Source: Diprion similis
Lineage: Eukaryota; Arthropoda; Insecta; Hymenoptera; Diprionidae
Assembly: GCF_021155765.1 (NCBI RefSeq)
Contig: NC_060116.1
Location: 6,820,001-6,884,000, forward strand
DNA: 64,000 nucleotides
Reading direction: 5' to 3'
Shown here: positions 26,901 to 40,255 of the stretch, piece after piece
How positions within the stretch are numbered: the stretch's first letter is position 1
Layout of the letters: every line of letters begins with the position of its first letter
The notes under the pieces: generated by a model
Databases searched by the model: none
What the model was told of the DNA's origin: nothing
What the model saw: only the letters and a program-made list of their open reading frames with translations
Made by a program: the position numbers and the translations under genes

Positions 26901-29900
26901 TCCGCGTTGTTGACTCATCAGGGTGAAAGGTTCAATCTGATTAGTGATTCTCATATCCTGATTCGTTTCCATCACTTTCTTTATTCCTCGTACGTATAAT
27001 ACAATTATTCAAACTTCGGATGAATCCTGCTGTGCAGAACACGTTAACTTGCACACGTGTTGTAATTCTTTCGACGTTCGTATAATGCACAAAGTCACGA
27101 TCGTAATGGCAGTAGATTATGCATTCCCCTTCGTGAACTTTTGCACTATATAATACATCGATCAGGTACCCAGTGTCCATATTACCAACGAAATACCGCC
27201 CACTATAATATCGAATTCGCGATCCAATGCAGCGCGTTAAGAACCATGGACGGGTTGTGCAATGGTGATTGTTCGATTGTAGGTACGCTGGTAACCGTGT
27301 ATACCATTAAATATATATATATATATATGTATGTATAATATAATACACGACGACCTACTACGTCATTGCGCCAGTTTGAGCGACCACAGTCGTATATCGA
27401 GGTCGCAACAAGACTTTTCACTCCCACTTCTTTCCCATACAATCTCGTCTGGCTTATCGTTAGTTGTAAGACCGTATCCTGCACAGCCATGAGTGTTGAA
27501 CTTTGGACAGTACAACGAAGGATGTAAATCGACGCAGGGACACTCCGGAATGCTCGGCATAACTCTGGTAGTAAGGTTATGATAGCAGAACGTTTCGAAT
27601 GCGCTGACGTTGTAAATGTCACTCTGTTTTCACTGCCAACGACAAGATGCAGCTAATTTTGCAATTCGGATTCCACCTTGGGGAGCGAGCCATCGGCTGT
27701 TTTTCCCCTTCGTGAGAACTTTGCACGCGAAACGCTTTGATCAATGGGATACCACCTAACATCATCCATCGCATCGAGAACACCCAGGGAAGACCGTTAT
27801 AATTCATGAGAAGGATATCCAGATCCTTGCACACGGGCAAGAGATAAGAGCAGGACTTTTCTACCACGAGGGACGATTATCGGATAAACCATTCTTTCGT
27901 CTAGTCTACGAAAAACCCTGGGAGACAACAGATAGACGCGGTAGCCAGGGGCAAAGATTCACCCTTCACCCTGATAAAGGTCACGAAATTGACGTCTTTT
28001 GTACGAACGAACTGCGGTTGGCTGAAGGAAACGCTTTTCATTTCCACCATGGAGTCCAATGTTTCAATCCAAATGTTCGCCCATTTTTCACAACCTCGGG
28101 TATTCTTAGGTCAACAACTGTTGTAACTGATTCATATGTTAGATCAGCAACACATCCTTTGTCGAGACTGCAAAGATATATGTTACGTGTATTTCATACT
28201 TCGATTGCCGCTTTCAAGGATTTTCATCATTTTCATGCGAAGTCGTTTATTTTAATAGCTTCGTCTCTACGCTAATAATTCAACTTCATTCTTTTAGTTA
28301 TACACATAGGTATGCAACACACATGCATGAAAATGAAATTATTTGTTGACGCTGCAGTTTTTCACGTATCATAACGTTACGTTGTGTCTTACGATGGTCA
28401 TTGTGACGTGATTGTGACCTACTGGTTTATTGTTAATGCGTAGTTCTGTCTTTCTCTCTTTCTCTCTCTCTCTCTCTTTGCCAAGACAAGCGATGTTCCC
28501 AAAGTTTTAATTAGCCATTGCATGAAAGATATAAAATTCTAGATTCATCGACGACGTGCTGACTTGTTATGTATAACCTAAGCAGCTATTACAATTAGTG
28601 AAATGCTATCACCACGAATGGCAACTTGCCGACCTCTGTCTTTCTATAACCTACGGTCAACGGGAATCCAACAAGACTCGGCCAAACTACAACGCGTTTT
28701 CACTTTCTAGGGAGCATTTTTACTTCCTCATGCAGGCCGCACGCCCTCGGAGAAAGTCTCGCGGAATATCCCTGGCCTAAGTGTTCCATAAGGTGTGCTT
28801 ACCGCGACCGGCTTGCAGTCGTCGGACCCCTTTCTGAGCGAAATTTGATCCCTCTCTGCTTTTCGGACTCGAATCCAGATGAAAACTCACGTCGTGGAAA
28901 AGCTGCGACGTTTTCGTGGCTTCTTACCTCGATTTCAAATTTGGCTAGTTATACGTAACCTGTGTTTACAGATTTTTGAGGAATATTTGTCGAGTACCCT
29001 TGAATGAAGGATAATTAATTCGCGATTTTGGCTATGATTTTCGCTAATGCCGTAAGAGAGGAAGGAGAAGAAGAAGACGACCCGTAATTGTCACCACAAT
29101 AAACGACGGCAAATTGGATTGCCTCTCACCGCCATCAGTGGAAAGTGGATCCAATTTCGTTGGTCGTTTATGTCCTCGTTCGACGCCAAGTTCAGCGTGT
29201 ATAACACAACGGTTATAACCATTATGAGCAATTTTTTGCTATTTATACCCGACCACTTAGCACTTACGTCTGTACAATGAAACCTAGCAAATCTACATGC
29301 GCGTATAATGCGTGCCCAATTCGGCAGACCGACACGCAATTTAGATAACAAAATTGAGACGTTAAGATGGGAATGAATTCTCCATTTAGAATAGATCCAA
29401 TTCCAATCTTGTCCCAAAAAATTTTCACGAAGTCTTACGTGTACCTACCATCAGCGATACTTTCACAAACCTGTTAAGACGTGCCTCGTGTATAGTAATC
29501 GTAAACACGTGTAATACTTCGTGATCGACATGGCGGTATACACACACACACACACTTTTATGCCATTGATGTTTTTCTATTAAAGATGACGCTGTTGAAA
29601 AAAGAATAGAATTAACGATAGCAACGTTCTCTTTATCAAATGTTTGTTTCCTCGTAGGTACTTGGTGCGAAATTTAATTTCCGACGGCAGGCGTGTTTTG
29701 GAAAATCAAATTTTTATGGGAGAGTTTTTTTTCCTTTGTTCCATCGTCAAGAATGTTACATATACACAGTATGAGTCCTTGGCGTCCCAACAAAGCCAGT
29801 ATCGTCATCATTATCCTCCAGATGCTAAAATGCACAATCTACGGTGTTCGAGGCAGGGCGAATCAGCCCTAAATTTAATATCCACCCTCGGCTCTCTCGC

Positions 29901-32190
29901 GTTCCTGGTTTTCCGACTCCCCGGGGACGTGGCTCAACCCCCCTTAGCTTGAGGGGTTCGTTGCAGCCTATTATCCTCGGTTCTGAATCCATCCAGAATG
30001 ATGCTTGCAAGGAACAGAATATTCGTACTGCATGGGAATCATCGTCGTCTGAATCTTGTTTCTTGCAGTACTTCAAGCATCTCGAGACGAGGTATCGTTA
30101 TTACAGTTTTCAAACTCCACACTCAACCGTTACTTCGTCGTTTATCCTGTAATGAGGCGTTTTGCAGTTGCAGCGTTTCGCTGAATCCAGCAAACGAGGA
30201 AACTTCGAGTTATTCTGCCCGGGGACTGCATGGAATCACGAAACTCCTCATCTACTTGAAAGAGAAGGCACGTGGCTGGCCGATTTAATTGGTTTTCGTG
30301 ATCTTTCCGGCTTAAGAAGCCTTGCGCGTGTGTTCTTCCGATCTGCTTCTGACGTGTTATGACTTTGACGTGCATCATGCATGTCGCACTTGCGTAGATG
30401 TGTGTTCGTTCGAAGCGAATAACACGTAATATAACGTCAATTATACCCTTCAGCATCCTCTCGTCTGCCACTCTAATCAAATGTGTTCAATTCAGCGAAC
30501 ATGACGTGCGCGATATATGGTCCGTCCAACGAGGAATACTTGGAACTTGATACACTAATCGTTGATGATGCGATTACACGAATTCAACATTATACGACGT
30601 ATGTACACCGGAGAATTGTTTTTATAAATAATACCAAATGTGGATAATATCGTGAGGAAAGAATCTTCCGACGAATGTAAGTGAACTTTTCATTTTCGAC
30701 TTGATTTATCGCTGTGCAGTTGTTAAAACATAAACCGACGATTGTTAATCAACTTTGTTAACAGAGTTTTGTAAAAACCGAGTAAAAGAGAGACGGTATG
30801 TATGTATCGATACACCGCAGATGAATCGGAATAAATTCATCCATTCAGCGGTGCAGGATTTCGGGAATATTGTGCGAGTTGGAATTCGCGAAAAGGGAGA
30901 AGAGAAAATGTGTTCGCACCGGAGTTATATTTTTATCATCGTAAACCACTCGTGGTGGTGTGTTATCTGGACAAAATTTGCAATGGCTACAGTGGTATTT
31001 CGTTTCGTGTTCAAATATGCGGTTGGTATGTACACAGTGGACGGAATACCATCCATTGGAATGTAAGAAGTTCGGTATTTCGTTGCGGTGTAAATCGATA
31101 GCTGCAGCTATTTACTTATAGATCGCTAAGAAAATCCTAGGAACAATGTAACATGATGTGTGGAAGCTGTGGAAGTGCAGCGTTTCAGTTCTGATTACGA
31201 GGCAACGATCATACCTTTTCGAAATCAAAAGAAGGAAATCTGATTAACCAAACATGTAACAACATAATCGGTATACTCGTTATATCTTGTTGTCATCTCA
31301 GAATCCAAATTACCTGCACCAAATTACCTCTTATATCGATTGCCCAACATTGTCTTGGGTATGATAAATACATCTATCTATCTATCTCTCTCTCCTTCCC
31401 TCTCTCTTCGTTCATCGTAATATTACTCATCGAAAACTGTTTGTCTCGCCAACTCTATCCTTGTCTGATCTTAAAAACATAATCATCAGTGTTGGTTAGT
31501 TTATTTTTTTTGTGTCAGTATTACAGGCTAAATGAACATTTAAATTCAGTGTAACATTCATCAATTTTGCGACAGTCGATCTATTTTCTACGAGTAATTA
31601 GTGATTTGGTTATTCTTATGTACATACCTACACAAATATTGCCGTAGAAATTACTGCTGATTAATGTTGAACTGATTCGTTTTCTAGAAAACTAATACCT
31701 GCATTCAAATCGCTGATATCTTTTTCTATCATTAGTTGATTCTTATTTCTTTATTCGCAAGTAACTCCGAGTGGATATAAAGTGCGGGATTAGTTTTTGT
31801 CTATAGTCTGCTGGAGTGAATTGTTCCTGTTGAAAATTATGTGGTAAGATTTTTTTTTTTTAATTCGTTAACATAATTTTACTACTTCGGACATATGTGC
31901 CGGATCCTCGTCTATACCAATGGAACAAGATGACTGACAATTCTAAATTTAACGAGCGTTGGGTAACACATTTATATACATGTATATACACATAGACACA
32001 CAGTTTGGTTCGGAACAGAATAATAGCTCTTCGTTATTCTTGTATTTGAAATCTTCCTACCATATATGATTCATTCCACAACGCGAAAAGAGAGTAAAGA
32101 GAATTAACGAATGTAACAAAGGAATAACAGTAATGATGATAATGAACCCTGTTAGCAATGCGTGTTCGTTAATGTTTTAATTCAAGGCTC
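20983..32190. other. Furin intron, part 2: no certain gene
   Basis: Mostly AT-rich intron with short simple repeats (GAT repeat at 21696-21716, CT tract at 28444-28479, CA run at 29541-29555, AT run at 27309-27329). Minus-strand frames between 27350 and 28180 look somewhat protein-like but are broken by stops and matched no family I know. Confidence 0.45.
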
Positions 32191-32345
32191 CTACTCGTCG
32201 AAAGCCAGCGTAACTTTGCAGGTAGGATAGCGGCTGTAGATGAATTTACGAATTCCAGGCTTGACTTTGGACTTGTGAAGGGGATAAGGGTCGGCTCTCA
32301 TTCGGTCAGCCCTGTTGTAGGGGTCGCTAGCAAGTTCAGCAATTG
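32191..32345 (-). CDS. Candidate terminal exon of a second nested gene, unknown protein
   Basis: On the minus strand, after an AG at 32347-32346 and a pyrimidine-rich stretch, 50 codons run to a TAG at 32193-32191. The frame is closed by a TAA just upstream of the acceptor, so it can only be used as a spliced exon. The encoded tail is compositionally very protein-like (ASDPYNRADRMRADPYP early, a basic middle with HKSKVKPGIRKF, ending VTLAFDE), and the GC content is well above the surroundings. An ATTAAA on the minus strand (32181-32176) lies 10 bases past the stop. I do not recognise the family, and the upstream exons have not been placed with confidence; one possible start exon is at 44472-44542. 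Confidence 0.4.
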
Positions 32346-33702
32346 CTTATAAACGGGATCGATAAAAAGCAACACTATATCTACCTAACATTTCTCTGCG
32401 TATTCTCGCCATGCCAGATTCCACGATAGTTTGCTTTTCTTTTCAACGCAATACACAATATGTTTGTTCAAACTTGTATCAATCATACATTTGTTCACCT
32501 TTTAACTCCATTTTGCTGAATTAGTTTTTTTTTTTTTTCATATTTTTTGTTTTATCTTTCCGAAACTTCCAGATCACCTGACGGGTGAAAAAATATATCG
32601 AACGTGTATCAGTAATTATTTTTTCAGCTGGCAATCGTTAAACGAGAACGACTGTCATTTACTTTATTACTCATAACGCTATTTTATTCACACGCGATGA
32701 TAAGACTTGGGTTCTTGTTATCGATTACGCCAGTTTCTTTTTGTTGCAGATTTTTAATGCCGACACAACCATAAGCTGCTTCTAGGTTGATTTGTTTAAT
32801 CGTTGTTGTTGTTAATGATTTTTGATCTGCTTTACCGTTCTCGTTTTTTCACAAATATCTAACATTTGGGTTGAAAAATTCACTGAAATTTGAAATCATC
32901 GGTTCTTTTCGCTTCTGGATTCCTATGTACGTTTCATGCTGCCTCGTAATCAATTAGACAAGGCGCTTTGACGCTCCAGCTACTAATTATTGTACCATAG
33001 AAGTGAAGTGCGGAGGAAATCGAGAGAGCGAAGGAGGTATCCTCTCGTACAGAAGTGCAAATTGCTCTGCCTGAATATCGAACGTCTTCTCGTATCGAGG
33101 TTCCTACTTTTTCTGCACCTGAATCCACTTGTGCAGACCTTTTCAGCCTTGATCTTCGTCGCTCACAGTTTGGAATCCGCTTTCGTTTCTTTCTGTTCCC
33201 ATCGGAATAAATCTGCGTTTAATTAAACCAGATTGAAAATCGCATCGAATATGCGAATTATGTTTTCATCCGCAGATGATATTCAACCTTTCTTTCTAAA
33301 CAATGGCGTAGACATTTTTCCACGATGTCGATCGGATACTGAATTTAATTGAAATGGTATTAAATAATAAAGTGAACCACGGCGTATCGAAATGATCGAA
33401 ATCAATCGTCCTCATGATATATCCGACGGAAAAAAGCTCAACCGTTTTCTGGTAAATTAGAAAACTTTTCACCCTTGAAACGGGGGTTGGAAAACAGCAA
33501 ATTTCAAGGCAAAACCCTAATTGTCACAATTGATTTCAGACTTGTTCACGCTTTCATTCCATTAGTTGCAGTAAGTTTGAAAAAATTCTGTACGACTGAC
33601 GGGTTGATTTAGGTATACAAAGTAGTTGATCTGCAGCGAGAAAAAAATTTTCAAATTTGTGCATCCCTTTATAATATTTAGAAATTTATTGAATGTTTGT
33701 CG

Positions 33703-33722
33703 CTTTCTGTTTCAGGTGAGTC
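33703..33722 (+). promoter_or_regulatory. Candidate recursive splice site (zero-length exon)
   Basis: A strong pyrimidine tract and 3' splice site (CTTTCTGTTTCAG, ending 33715) is fused directly to a strong 5' splice site (GTGAGT from 33716). This is the ratchet-point arrangement known from very long insect introns such as those of Ubx. It would split the 51.3 kb furin intron into about 21.6 and 29.7 kb. It matches the host gene's strand. Confidence 0.6.
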
Positions 33723-36140
33723 AAGTTCATCGAACTACGATATGACGAAGTAAAATCCGGTATCGATATTGTGAGTAGATCTAACAAATAATTCATATTT
33801 TAAGGGGAAATGTAATGTAACTTATGTAGGTACGTTAGACGTTGTTCTCTTGGTTTATTGTTAGAAGAAAAACAGTTGAACAGCCTTCACATACGTTCGT
33901 TATTCGAAATCAATATCGAATATTCATTATTTTAATTGTTAAGTGTATAATGAGAGGAGATAAACTGGGAATCGCATGTCTCCAATAGATTACTTGCCCC
34001 GCAATGTTCGAACTTTACACGACATAAAGAGTAAGAGAGAGAAAGAGAGGGAGAGAGAGAGGGAGAGATTGACTATGGAAAACTGAACCGAACAGGTTTA
34101 CGAACAGAACGAAATATCATACGGAGAGATAAAACTGACTGTCTGTTATCATTCCTATCAGTTTTTAGTTTTGCTGTCACGTTCATTTGGCACTCAGGCC
34201 TGCAGAGAACTATCTGGCACGAGTGCGGAAATAGCGTGGCTGATACATTGCGTAGTTGGTTAATTGGAACGCTGATTGCGATTCATCCGCTGTAGATGTA
34301 AAAACAGAACACTGATTGTTCGCTTATTGTCTTCACTGCGATGATGTTCAAGGGCTTATTCGGATCACGATTAATATCGCATTTCGCAACTCTTCATTTC
34401 ATCGGCACGAAAAACCTACTCGTTGATTTATCCTTTGTGGAATTGGGATCAAACTTCATTTCGTTACCGTGAAGTTCAGATTGTTTTTCTAAAAACAGTC
34501 GTTTTGTGTGGGTGTGAGATTTGGCTGAATGATTGTCAAATAATTTTTACATCTACTGCCTTGATTGACACACATTTTTTTCTTTTCGTTCATATTTCTC
34601 GGGCAACATAATATATACATATATAGCAATGCCAGAAATATGAATGATCGTTTTACGCGGCGTTGAATTAATTCCGTTTCGCTTTGTGGTGCTTTGTACT
34701 TTAAAGATTACGGTATAACGTCGTGTCTTTCAGAATTGGAGAGTTCTTATTGTATGGTGTTTGACTGGAATTGTCAAAGAATTTATTTTCGAAATATTAT
34801 AGAATTCAGCGTGACCTAAAGAATGCAGCTTGTGCCATTCTCTAATACCGTCAACAGCTGGTTTAGAAAGTTGCCATAGAAATTTTGCGGGTATATTAAT
34901 ACCAATAAATAAACATAAATGATATCAAATTACTTTCAACTTTTTCCTCGCTATGTATTTGGCATGCCATGCTAATTCGTCTCTAGGTCTGGTCTTTGAA
35001 CTCCCAATTTTTCAGGACGATGATTTTTTATATAATTTTTATGCAATGCGCTTTAAAATTATGTACTAATTCTGAAAAATTCTGTGTCAGATTGTATTGA
35101 TTATTAATTTATAAATGAAAAAAAAACCAGGAATTTAAAACTACCCCAATATTTCTTGGAAGGGACACAGTAATCAAGGGTAGGTTTTCTGTCGCAGAAA
35201 TAACTTTGCAATAGTAGTTTTACCATGTTTAAATAGAAATTTTTTAATAATATTTGATGTTCTCTTTCTCTTGTCACGGTAAAGGCCGAAAGATGGCGCA
35301 TAAAATTGTATATATATATATATATATGTGTGTATAATGAAAGGTATCATTCATTCATTCATTCGATCGTTCATACTTCGGATTCATTAATTGTATAAAA
35401 AAGTATATAAGATTGAAATAATTAAGTGGAAATTATCTTCCCTCGGGTTTCTTATTCTAAAATTATTTCTCCGTATTCCTTTTACTCTTAAATAAAGTTT
35501 GATTGACTTAACTTTGATAATTGTGTTGCGAACTTGTTCGACAGACTTATGACAATAATGGTGAATTTCCCGTTACGAAACAAGGATTCACTCTTTCTCT
35601 TGATTTTAATGATATATTCCAATCGATTTTCGTAGTAATTTAATATTATTCGTTTACACTTCTCATTTACTGTCAAAACCTTTGTCACCGTCTATTGTTA
35701 TCAATTTTTTCATACGGTCGTTAATTACTTTCAAGATTTTTAGAAATACGTTATTGGAGAAGACAATTAACACATCGTGCTCCGTAGATCGTTTGTTCGA
35801 GAGATAGAGAGACAGAGAGAGAGAGAGAGTCGTATAAGAATTTTCGAGAAATTATGATAATTGATAAAACAAATAGAAGTATCTTGATAATGCATTAGCG
35901 GCCGAATAGTCGCGGAAAACTGGAGAAACTGGTTATCCGAATAATGATTCGGGATGAAAATACCAAAATTCGCTGAAACTCCATCCTCGCATTCTTCGCA
36001 TTAGAACGGTTCTTTTTTCCTCTGTTTTTTTTTCTTGCAACCACGAAACCGGAACCTGCGGATTATTGGGTAATTCGTGGAATCCCAGTCATGCGTTATG
36101 CGAGCGGATGATAAAACCGCAGCTGTACATATATACTATA

Positions 36141-36143
<3 letters not shown>

Positions 36144-36202
<59 letters not shown>
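36144..36202. repeat. AT microsatellite
   Basis: A TA dinucleotide run of about 59 bases, preceded by a degenerate AT-rich stretch from 36128. Confidence 0.95.
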
Positions 36203-36205
<3 letters not shown>

Positions 36206-39200
36206 ACGTATGCATAGACCACTAGGGTCAGTGCCGCCATTATTCCATTTGGGGCATTTCAGTTACGAGAAGACTTACGTAGTTTCATATTTAGTTAATT
36301 TTAACTTTTATTTAACTTTGTTAATTCTCTTCTGTTAATAGGTATAATAATCGTGGCAAAATTGATTCTAAATGAGAAACGTCGGGACATTTTATCCTCA
36401 ATTCCTATGTAAAATTAACGATAACGACCATAGACTTTATCCTTATCGAATAAATTCTGAAAAACGCGGCAGATATTGTGGCATTTTTTGGTTTTTTTTT
36501 GTCGCCAATGCCAATACGTATCACTCTGAAATAACTATGACGACATCATTGGTATGAGAATTTTTTTCCCTCAAGCCCAGAAATTTCTTGTCAGTTGTTT
36601 TCGTATAATGTAATCTGTTTGTATACCAATGGCGTGTACCTATATTGTATATGTTGTATATACAGTACGCGATAGCCTCTGATCGCCGATGATAAAAAAA
36701 TTTGGGGCGTGCAAGTAAACATCGCACGTTACATGTAAGAGGAAAATTTTTGCGATGTAATAATATCTTGAGACGTTTTCATAACCATTAGTTTTATCGT
36801 TAATTTATTAAATTAATGATTTAAAAAATACATAACTTTGGTTAAAATACATTCCATTTTTTCCATTGCGTTCTCTTCGGTTCATGTAAGAATTGCTTTT
36901 ATACGTATCGTTCGATTTCGAATTTTGAGGCTAGAAAGATATTTCGAGAGAAAAAAAACAATATAAAATGAATTTGAAACATACCTTCAAAACTGATGGA
37001 AATCAATAACTGATTGGAACTCGCAGCTGCTAAAGTGCAGCAGTAATAATTGTCATTTTGGTGTTTCTTCGTGTCTCGTGCTTCATTTCTATTCATTAAG
37101 ATGTTAACTTGAAGAAAAAAAAATTAAACAGTTTATTAATATTCATATTTACAGGTCATTCGAAAACGTCTGAAGTACACTACTTTGAAAAAAAATTTCA
37201 TATTGAAGGACCTCAATAAATTTATATATCGAGTTGAAATTTTCAAAATATTTACAATTTCAAACGTAAAAAATAATAACCCAGGGCGAAAAAAAAATTC
37301 AATTTTCAATCAGTTTAGAAATTTTTTAAAATCTTTACCGATCTCTTAAAATTTTTGTAACCTGTTAAATTGGTTTTTTTTTTTTTTTTTTGATCACCCT
37401 ACTAGCTGTATCAATATAAAATTCATGAACGCACCACACTTCGATCATATGACGCAGAAGTCTGATTTGAAGGTAAATCGCGTTTCGTTTCGACACATAG
37501 CATCTGTATTTGTGGTAGTCACTTCGTTGGCAAGACTGAATAAATAAAGAGCTAACGCTAATCCTGTCCGAGATTTTCCTTTACTTTATACTTCCCTGCA
37601 GGTGAAACGCTGTACCGAAAAACCGCAGACGCCACATTCGTACCTACACAATATGCAATTTTTTCGCGAGGATTTTGACGTTCCAAGACGTTGATGGAAA
37701 AGGATCGCATTCCTATCTTGAAATATCGAATCAATTTTTCTGCTTTTCAGAATACCATTGATACTTTATGCTGGAACACTTGATCAATCGACAATTTTTA
37801 CAAAGACAAATTGTAACTGAAAAAAAAAAAAAAAACGCGGATGTATCGATGAGATCAATGCTAGTTGGTTATACATTTACTCAAATTCATCGATCGATGA
37901 AGTCTTGCGTCACCAAACCGATATTGGCTTACCTACTACGTGCAATTTTTCAGCTTACCTTACATGGCGGTAACATTAAGCAAATATTTGCGGCAAACTG
38001 TTCAGCCGACTGTATTTTGTATATTGTATTCACCAATGGAGGTAGCCGCTTTTTCTGTTTGTTTATTTTTTACGCAATATTGAATGTTCGTATATGTACT
38101 TTTATGCGTACTTGATAGAGAATAAATATTATTTTATGCAATAAACACACGAACGTATAATAGCAAACTATAATGAACTTGCAGTCAAGCGTCACTGATT
38201 GTGAGAAATTTTCTATGAATTTATATATTAGAGCAGAGAATTGCTGATGTGCATCGTATTTTTATTTACCAATCGTGTTCCGTGCTAAATATTCTGTAAT
38301 AAGAAGCTGAAAAAACTGGGACGTAGATATAAACGTTACTTTTTCACACAACATCTCGATTTTCAAATTTTCTTTTATAACGGCACTGAGAATTTCACAC
38401 ATGTGTATAAAATAAATTTATACAATTAATATCTTGGGCGGGAAAATTTAATTCGAAACCGCATGTTTCCACAGTACTTAATTAAACTTGACTGATTTCA
38501 AGACCAGCGATATCCATAAAATTTCCGCTAATTGTATCGACTTCGAGTTCAGTAGTTACATAACGTCGATTCTTACTTAATTCACGGTGTCGTCGAGCAT
38601 TCGGCTATATATTACTACTACATACCAAATTCCCTGACAATTCTCAGGGTTTTCCAAACTCCCTTGACAGCTATACACCCCGGTCGTTCACTCGCCGAGT
38701 TTCACTTTCCCGTAAAAGAAGTTTGCTCCTCTTTCAACAATCTTCCGATGTGTCTTCACCTCTTGACTAAGTACCAAGTTTTTTATATACAAGAAACAAG
38801 TATTTTATAATAATCCATATACACCGTGAATGCGTGCAGTTATAACTAGACCGCGTGATAGAAAAGCCCAGAGTAGTGTACCTACTACTGTGTAAAGATT
38901 AGCAACACGGACTTTCCTTCAAGCCGATCGTAAATCCCGAGGTTAATCCCACGGATACGCTCTGAAGTAACAACACATTCTTAGAGAATTACCGATTTCC
39001 TGCTGCTTACGCGAAAGTGAGGAGCACGTAAATATATCTTAGAGTTTGATTTTTTACTACGTTTATACAGAAGTGAAAGAGAGAACAGTTCTCTGTAGTG
39101 GAAAATTATCCTTCGCCCCTCGGAACCCAGACACAGATGAGTGGAAACACTGTTTTAGAACCAGAATCACTGCAGGGATGATAAGACACGAGATTTTCAA

Positions 39201-40181
39201 CTTCGAACTTGAGAGGAATCTATTTATAAACTCATTCCTCCTCTGCCTGCTGCACTGGTCAAAGAGGGAAGACCAAAAACACTGACATGCATGGTAGGCA
39301 CATTCTGTTCTTATAGGATCAAAGCTGCTTTTTGATCTACGTCAGTTGATCGGCAAGACATGAAGGAAAGCTTTGGTTGTGGTTTGAGGGAATTGCCTGA
39401 ATTAAAAACTCGTCAATGCTGATCAGATTATGGCATGGAAGTAAAGAATCAAAAGACGTACTTTCCAGACTGCTTTTACAGCGATTCCGTAATCGATATC
39501 AGTTTCTTTTCTTACTTTTTTCTCTGCATCAATCAAGATTCACCGGTTAAAAATTGCAGAGTGTAAAAAGTGTTGCTTTGAAAGTAGATAATAATTGACC
39601 GAGTATCTGAATTATTATAAAACCACATTTTTGTGATAGATTGGTAAATTCAACATAAGACAGCGTTAGACTGACACGAAATTTTCTTCTATTATAAAAT
39701 TTGACACCGTTCTACGTCCCTTTTTTACAGTGACGCAGCACTTCCTTGTAACAGCTCTGCGTCGTCGGTAGGGAGCTTTAGTCGTATAGTATATATGAGG
39801 CCATTAGCACTAATAAGAAACTGCGAGACCTCTGTAACAACCGGGAGAGCAGTGCGCGGCTGGCTCAACTCTACTTACAATTAGAGAAAACCATCTGTCG
39901 GCTTTTGTAAGATCGCTGCAAAAGCAGCAGGCTGCACCGTTGCATTATAATCGCGGCACAAGTCTCATTTCTCGCATTCGCGCATAAATGCAGATAAAAA
40001 TCTGCCGTGCGGAGGAGACACGTGTTTGAATGTTCACGAGACGTGTCAAAACCAGAGCGAAAAATTGTGAATTTCTGAATCGATCTACCGGAGTGAACAT
40101 TCTTCTCACGCAACGTCAATGTGGTTGCTTATGTAGATATCATAACTCTTGAAAAGCTGTACCCTTGTAACTTGCGACTAG

Positions 40182-40182
<1 letters not shown>

Positions 40183-40252
<70 letters not shown>
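40183..40252. repeat. AT microsatellite
   Basis: A TA run of about 70 bases. It directly abuts a TAGGGTGGTCG motif that resembles the end of the MITE at 42986, suggesting an element inserted into, or carried with, the repeat. Confidence 0.95.

Positions 40253-40255
<3 letters not shown>

Noticed and set aside
29825..30152. Overlapping frames on both strands near 29.8-30.1 kb
   Set aside because: They mirror each other on opposite strands in a GC-richer patch and match no family.
32216..32230. Another AG-GT fusion (TTTGCAG then GTAGGA) on the + strand
   Set aside because: It falls inside the candidate minus-strand exon and has a poor pyrimidine tract, so it was not counted as a recursive site.
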